The notes below the pieces were generated by a model. It did not search any database. It was given only the letters and a program-made list of their open reading frames with translations, and was not told the origin of the DNA. A stretch of 64,000 nt of DNA from Meandrina meandrites (lineage: Eukaryota > Cnidaria > Anthozoa > Scleractinia > Meandrinidae), in contig OY855914.1 of assembly GCA_963693305.1 (NCBI GenBank), positions 10,126,403 to 10,190,402 of the forward strand. The letters run 5' to 3'. Numbering within the stretch: position 1 is the first letter of the stretch; each line of letters opens with the position of its first letter. Shown here piece after piece: positions 59,801-64,000 of this stretch. Position numbers and translations under genes: made by a program.

Positions 59801-62533
59801 CTTCGGTTTAAAACACTCATGCTCTAGCGACTTGGCTATGAGTCTAAAGGGTAGCAAGGGCTGCGCTATTAAAAACATTCATGGTTATTTATGATAATTT
59901 TTATAGACATGTTTAGATTAATGATCATTAGCGACTCTGCCGCTATGTTATATGAAAAAGAGAAAAACATTGCAAATCAATTTGTACGTTCGGAAACGTT
60001 AAACTGCAAGAATTTCCTCGCCTCGCAAATTCCAAAGCGCACTTAGAAGTTTGAACACTTTCTAATGACATGAAAAGTATAATTTTCTACATTGGAAGGG
60101 CCGTAGTAAAATTAACCAATAAATTGGATGTTTTGACGTTCAGGCAAATACTTATTTGGCATTCCTCTTTCCAGGTATCTTGGATCCAACAATATTCAAA
60201 GCATTCAAAAGGAAGTATTTTTTAACCTGTCAAGCTTGATCTTCTTGTACGTTTGATTTAATTTCAGTACGTGAACACATTTAGAGCACATGTATATTGC
60301 TAAACCAGATTGGTGTTGAAGATATTCTAATACCAAAAAAGGGGCTCGATACTCATTTTGAATTCAGGTAAAGTTATAATACATTTCAGGCTACGCATTC
60401 AACAAAGTTATTGAACTTAAGGAAGCTAACTAAAATACCATTGACCCGATCGCAATTAAATCTCTTCATTAAATGTCAATATAAAAAGGAATAAACCTTC
60501 TACTATTAATTGTGATGTACGGAAATAAACGCTATTTCCTACTTGTTTTCTTTTTTCTTTGCAGAGATTTGAGTTCAAACAATATTCAAAACTTTACAGC
60601 AGATGTATTTTTCCATCTTAAAAGTTTGAGAACTCTGTATGTTTCTTATTATTCTTTTACATGCTATTAGCAATATTCCAGGAATACAATCACAATCCTT
60701 CTAACTTTTTTCGCGATTGGCGCACCCAATTTCAAGAAATTTTCTCTTATTTATTTTTTTTACAGGATTTTAAGTTCAAACAATTTCCAGAACCCTACTG
60801 CTGAAGTGTTTTCTTCACTTAAAACAAGTTTGACAAGGCTGTAAGTTTGAACTTTGTACCCGCGCCGAAGTGATAGAAATTCCATTTGCGTGATTGAAAG
60901 GGAAAAACCTAAAATTTTCCCTCTCGAAAACAGATGCATACAGATAATTGTATATTTTCGATCGACAGAAAATGTAACTTATGTCACAATATTTAACAAT
61001 TAGACCTGCCAAGTGTTGAACGTGAGCTCTATGGTAAATTACATGTGGGGACGCGAATGACCTAAGAGCGCAAAGTATAAATTCCCACAGATTTGTTGGA
61101 GGAATCTGGCCACGGATGTGGCGGGTTTAGTATTGAATGAACAACACAGCAACAAAGGGAAGAAACACAACGCCACTAAGATGGACTTTAAAACAAGAAA
61201 ACAGTAAAAATAAACCCGTTTGCTGTGGAAAGGGGAGGAGGCGGGAAAAAGTACGTTGTCTCTTGATATGATGATCTGATGACAAGGGATTTAGAAGGAC
61301 GCAAGTAACAATGAATCTTACCTAAAAACCTAAAAGGAACGCCCAAAAACTAGGCTCGATTGCCAGCCGCTGCTCGGGTAATGAGCCCGCGCCTGAAAAG
61401 ACCGGAAAAGAACACCCACCTGGAATGACTGGACTCGTAGATTGACCATTTATTTTCACCAATTAGAAGGTCGCCTGTTCAAATTGTGCAGGCAGCATAA
61501 GTTAATTTTCTAGAGCAGATCCCAAAATGACAAATGCGAGAATGTATTTTGATAAGACATGCGTTCGTGTTTTGGAGCGTTTTAAACTTTAAACCTGAAA
61601 GATCTAAGACTTAACAGCGTTAGAGAAGCTTGGAAATGGTGAAAATGCTTTTGTAATTCAACCTACAGTCAGCAACGGTTGTATTTGACTTCGTAAAAGA
61701 TACGGCGACATTCAAGTCCATTGCACACTGAGCCATGCTGTTGTCACCCGTTGTAACCAAAAGTGGCTTCGCGTCTCTTTAAAACAAACTTAGCTATTGC
61801 GTGGTAAAGCTACAGCAGTCTCTTGTGAAGCCGGACAAAGATAAATATTTCATCTGTGATCATACACAACACATGTTGCTGGATTTGTAACAGTCTTAAT
61901 AAGACAGCCGAGCTTAGCTGCTTAAATGCAAGTGATCATCATATCTTGAAAGAGGTGGACATCGAGCCTACCCTAACACCTATTGATTATGTTTTACGTA
62001 ATCATGGTACCTGGAACCGATCAACGCGACGGGTTATCACAAGGACATCATGTCGCGACATAAATAACATTATGAGTTACCATAATCTTTGCATTTTTGC
62101 TAAGGTTTTCGTCCTCTTAAGGCACAGCAAAATTATATTACATCGAGTAGAAAGCCCTTTACTTTTTTTATAGAATGAAATAATTTATTGGCTGTGAGGT
62201 CATATGAAGTCATGGAGTTTACCACACAGACATTAGATTTGCCGTGGCTGCATGATCACGCAAATGCACCAACTGGGATTTATATATCCACAGGCATAAT
62301 ATTCGAAGGTCAGAAAAAAGGATTATTTAATCAATCAATCTGTTTGCTTGTTCTCTTTTATTCGTTGATATCTGTGACAAGCAAAACTCTAGATATTAAT
62401 TAAATGTTACCATTTTGTTGTAGTTCTCACTTAAATTATAAACTTCTTCTTCTGTGTGCAGGCATTTGAGTTCAAACAATATCCAAGACCTTCTAGCAGA
62501 TGTATTTTCCTCTTTAAAGCTTTTAGAAATGCT
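41829..62533 (+). CDS. CUB(x6)-LRR receptor-like protein (3'-partial)
   Basis: Twenty-three exons join in frame, 983 residues to the window edge: 41829-41967 (signal), twelve CUB exons (42495-55229), 55450-55567 (LRR N-terminal cap) and nine LRR exons (56051-62533). The N-terminus MAVVFLVVMFMCIKKDGALA is a signal peptide; the first ATG in frame is 41829 and a later Met (41901) would give a cleaner one. Six CUB domains and at least nine LRRs make an extracellular binding region. The last exon ends in phase 2, so more exons follow outside. By analogy with 62-11858 a Cys-rich and multipass part is expected downstream. Introns hold SINEs, MITEs, a Penelope-like remnant and retrotransposon pieces. 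Binding partner unknown. Confidence 0.85.
42033..42200 (+). mobile_element. tRNA-derived SINE, family ii, copy 3
   Basis: AGCGCAGTGGTGAAAGCACTC (A box region), GGGATCGATTCC (B box), TTCGTTGTTGTCTGTAGTCC, CGAGTTTTTCTCAGGG. In the first intron of the CUB-LRR gene. Confidence 0.75.
42495..43509 (+). CDS. CUB domain 1 (two exons)
   Basis: Exons 42495-42651 (157 nt) and 43334-43509 (176 nt). Reads ECGSVVNSTLLSPGYPNNYP ... FHEFDVEY...C / YDYLKI ... CG ... FHSD. The four CUB cysteines and the Glu/Asp/Asp calcium-site pattern are present. The first exon is 9 nt shorter than the standard 166. Confidence 0.9.
42732..42985. mobile_element. Degraded copy of the 28572 MITE
   Basis: Shares CCTAGCAGGAAGGTTGAGG, GCCAAGCATCGAAA, CCGGGTAGGCGAGTCGTCCC and GCCTTGTAAAC with 28572-28927, same orientation. 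Ends are eroded. Confidence 0.65.
43930..44470. repeat. Repetitive intron segment with a foldback
   Basis: 44341-44468 has GGGCCAAACGA...CTCTCGTG pairing with CTCTCGTC...CGTTTGGCCC. 43930-44200 is GC-richer than neighbouring introns and looks repeat-derived. No gene. Confidence 0.45.
44660..46464 (+). CDS. CUB domain 2 (two exons)
   Basis: Exons 44660-44825 (166 nt) and 46289-46464 (176 nt). The intron between them holds a deleted retrotransposon (44884-45127) and a 767-bp foldback (45431-46197). Confidence 0.9.
44884..45127 (+). mobile_element. Internally deleted non-LTR retrotransposon
   Basis: Begins with the endonuclease motif (GNWNVRTMFKTGKAGQ) and jumps within about 25 codons to the C-terminal end of the polyprotein (RPKKTWRRMVEDE, GWQSWANVRSLAP, NVKALCALWHKE). 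It ends in a GATA-like 3' tail, as RTE-type elements do. Several kilobases are missing between. Confidence 0.7.
45431..46197. mobile_element. 767-bp long foldback element
   Basis: Ends: CTCGCAAATTCGC (45441-45453) inverted at 46175-46187. Inner arms also pair, for example ATCGATTTGCTCA (about 45667) with TGAGCAAATCGAT (about 45938), so most of the length can fold. Minus ORFs inside have no known domain. Confidence 0.7.
47468..48230 (-). mobile_element. Penelope-like remnant with GIY-YIG endonuclease
   Basis: On minus, 47790-48075 reads LTLINQHCDVYEFSCNLC and DADNVGY, a GIY-YIG-type start. Further 3' (frameshifted) comes KPKFNTQSDSVLAKL, typical of the end of such proteins. Termini of about 75 bp (47468-47534 and 48156-48230) are inverted, sharing CAACTCTGTAATCTA and CGTTCTATTTT. 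Broken by stops and frameshifts. In the intron before CUB 3. Confidence 0.6.
48328..49496 (+). CDS. CUB domain 3 (two exons)
   Basis: Exons 48328-48493 (166 nt) and 49321-49496 (176 nt). The donor GTTAGT is less usual. FHEMLVES replaces FHEFDVEY, so one acidic residue of the calcium site may be shifted or lost. Confidence 0.88.
50000..50650 (+). CDS. CUB domain 4 (two exons)
   Basis: Exons 50000-50165 (166 nt) and 50475-50650 (176 nt), with the shortest internal intron but one. Reads ECGSLVNNTLTSPGYPNNYP ... FKEFDVQYGSEC / YDYMNI. Confidence 0.9.
52160..52718 (+). CDS. CUB domain 5 (two exons)
   Basis: Exons 52160-52325 (166 nt) and 52537-52718 (182 nt; two extra codons near the YRKDF stretch). 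The calcium-site Tyr-Asp is FDFLNI here. Confidence 0.9.
53806..53959. mobile_element. 154-bp foldback, perfect 19-bp ends
   Basis: TTTTCCAATTGCCCATAAT at 53806-53824 is perfectly inverted at 53941-53959; the inner parts (TTGCCCCCCAAATTT / AAATTTGGGGGCAA) also pair. Confidence 0.8.
54103..55229 (+). CDS. CUB domain 6 (two exons)
   Basis: Exons 54103-54271 (169 nt) and 55063-55229 (167 nt). The most divergent CUB (YYVRIQPGMAVNFKFEDFYV); still has the four cysteines and YDYLKI. It ends in phase 1, as the LRR cap exon requires. Confidence 0.88.
55450..55567 (+). CDS. LRR N-terminal cap exon
   Basis: 118 nt, phase 1 in and phase 2 out, which is exactly the adaptor needed between the CUB exons and the phase-2 LRR exons. 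Reads DCGPRCSFEW...LACRNV...IKCFPRIVATL, an LRRNT-like cysteine pattern. The acceptor GGTTGTTAG has a fair pyrimidine tract. Confidence 0.8.
55699..55798 (+). repeat. (TTCG)n microsatellite
   Basis: About 25 perfect TTCG units in the intron after the LRR cap exon. The same tetramer, on the other strand, forms the array at 24557-24741. Confidence 0.95.
56051..62533 (+). CDS. Nine LRR exons
   Basis: Exons 56051-56122, 57271-57342, 57771-57842, 59299-59370, 59544-59615, 60175-60246, 60565-60636, 60766-60840 (75 nt) and 62462-62533; all but one are 72 nt and all are phase 2. Consensus LxLSSNNIQNxxAxVFSxLxSLxxL. Several units are very alike in DNA (for example 59299 and 60565), so the array grew by exon duplication. 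Introns 57843-59298 and 60841-62461 contain no further LRR exon that I could see. Confidence 0.88.
56463..56905 (+). mobile_element. Non-LTR retrotransposon RT C-terminal fragment
   Basis: Reads LYKTLVLPVLLYGSKTWKMN, ELLERAGMKTLSEKVKSRRW, then after frame breaks ERQE-VGSNSWGKVRSAE and MKALCDTRREEDGRR. This is the thumb/C-terminal part of an endonuclease-reverse transcriptase, related to the element at 44884. It lies in an LRR intron. Confidence 0.75.
58077..58184. repeat. 108-bp foldback
   Basis: TTGAGAGCGCTGTACGCAAG... (58077-58100) pairs with 58161-58184 with one mismatch in 24 bp. Confidence 0.75.
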
Positions 62534-64000
62534 GTAAGTTTGACGTGAGTCTCATCATTATGCCCTGCATCACAAATTGTATATTACATTAGCCGTAGCT
62601 GGTTAATTGGAATTTAGAAATGTTGCTTTTTAGAAAGAAGGAAAACCTATATAACCTATATATTATAGTTAAACAACGTATTAATTAGTGATCTTGTGCA
62701 TCTTCTTAACAGACATTTGTTACCCTCCCACGCGCACAAATATTATACACTTAATGTCTGGTCCCGAGGGAAACAGTTTTGTTTTGTTTTCCCGAAGGTC
62801 TCGATGTTTCCCGAGACGAAGTCGAGGGAAACATCGAGAATCGAGGGAAAACAAAACTAACTAGTTTCCCGAGGGACCACACATTAAGTGCTTTGTTATA
62901 CATCCAAAGAATGAACAAATTAAAGAAACGAACGAACAAAAATTGCGTTAACAACAGCACGCCTGAGCACGACTTTATTTCTTCTATAAAATACTGCAAA
63001 TGTAAAAACACATCGTAAACTACGGACAAAAGAAAGCAAAGAACCGACTTACTTTCCAGGCATTTTCGAAATCCTTCTGCTCTAAAAGTTTTTTGACTTC
63101 GTTTTTCGAATAAAACGTAGAAAGCGCCGGTTTTAGCCACAAACTGTTCCACTGTGTTTCACGAACTTTCGTAGAACTATTCGACAAATTTCCTGGAATC
63201 GCCAAGAGTGAGCTCCAGAACATCACGCCACAATCACGCCACCGGTCTTGGTCACGTTTTGATCACGTGCTTTTTCTGCCCATTGATCATGTTCAGGTCA
63301 ATGTATCCCGATCGGGATACATTTGATGAAAATGTATCCCGATCAGGATACATTTAAATTTATGGAAGGCCACGTGATTATGAATCAGCCAATGAGAATC
63401 GTCTTTAGAGCAAGAAAAACTGCGGATGTATACCAATACTAGATGACCTCTGAATTGGAATCTTCTTAATGTAGCTGGTTCACAACATCTGCTTTTCGAG
63501 CGTAAAAATCTAAAAAAAATCGATGCACCTGTACAGTTGTGGAGGAGGTGCTTCCATAAAACGTTTCACGAGGAACAAAACACCGTTGCAGGCATATAAA
63601 AGGTCATTTATATTACAGACAAAAGAAACTTTTTTTTCAAGTACACAAATACATATCTATGAAAAAAAAACCTCTATTTCTATTTTTGTTGAAATTCTTA
63701 GGCAGGCTGTATTTACATAATGTTTCAAGCATTATATTATATCGTTCCTGTCGGTTTAACTCGTCAATGACTTATACCCCATTCAAATGTTGTTTAGTTA
63801 AACACGGTTAAAAATTGTTTTCTTTATGGAAGTTGCTGACTGATGTTTATCGACTTCAAACTTAGCACAATGAAAACACAAGTTAGAGCATACTTGAACC
63901 CTATGCAAAATTTAGTCTGTCAGTTGTCTGTTGCTGATTTTCATTTTCTTTAACCTGGTTTAACTACACATGTTTTGTTGGTGTGAATCAGGTATAAGAA
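62534..64000. other. Intron sequence after the last visible LRR exon
   Basis: Holds a foldback at 62748-62890 (CACTTAATGT...ACATTAAGTG, with GGTCCCGAGGGAAAC arms) and a paired palindrome at 63300-63354. No complete LRR exon. The last bases contain a TCAG acceptor (63988-63991) that could begin another exon, but too little is visible. Confidence 0.5.
63300..63354. repeat. Twin 24-bp palindromes
   Basis: 63300-63323 is a perfect palindrome centred on CCCGATCGGG. 63331-63354 is the same sequence with one change (CCCGATCAGG). They are spaced by 7 bp. Confidence 0.85.

Overview
The window is eukaryotic and most likely from a cnidarian, probably an anthozoan such as a stony coral. The evidence is an AT-rich background, genes split by short-to-medium introns with clean GT/AG sites, leucine-rich repeats (LRRs) encoded one per 72-nt exon, CUB domains encoded by duplicated exon pairs, an animal-type EDEM1, and dense small repeats (tRNA-derived SINEs, MITEs, foldback elements, Penelope-like and non-LTR retrotransposon remnants). 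The organism is an inference; nothing in the sequence names it.

Four genes can be spliced with continuous reading frames. (1) 62-11858, plus strand: the 3' part of a large membrane-protein gene. Eight LRR exons lead into a cysteine-rich extracellular region and then a 1.56-kb exon encoding about 8-9 membrane segments. The 5' end lies outside the window. (2) 13954-19950, plus: a complete six-exon gene for a 508-residue type I membrane protein with a signal peptide, two similar LolA-like repeats and one C-terminal membrane helix. (3) 24776-35995, minus: a complete 12-exon EDEM1 orthologue, the ER mannosidase-like lectin of ER-associated degradation. (4) 41829-62533, plus: a signal peptide, six CUB domains, a leucine-rich-repeat N-terminal cap and nine LRR exons, running off the right edge. 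A fifth gene may start at 36241, divergent from EDEM1, but only its first exon is credible.

Genes 1 and 4 look like two members of one family, cut at opposite ends by the window. Their LRR exons share size, intron phase and repeat consensus. Gene 4 shows the front half (signal-CUB-LRR) and gene 1 the back half (LRR-Cys-rich-multipass). The predicted full protein, signal-CUBx6-LRR-Cys-rich-multipass membrane, is the most interesting system here. The complete architecture is inferred, because no single gene is complete in the window.

Intergenic stretches (11.9-13.9, 20-24.8 and 36.3-41.8 kb) and large introns hold mostly repeats: three tRNA-derived SINE families, TA-flanked pogo-like MITEs, TTA-flanked Harbinger-like MITEs, long foldbacks, two Penelope-like remnants with inverted termini, several pieces of one non-LTR retrotransposon type, CGAA/TTCG microsatellites, and many 17-22-nt G or C runs.
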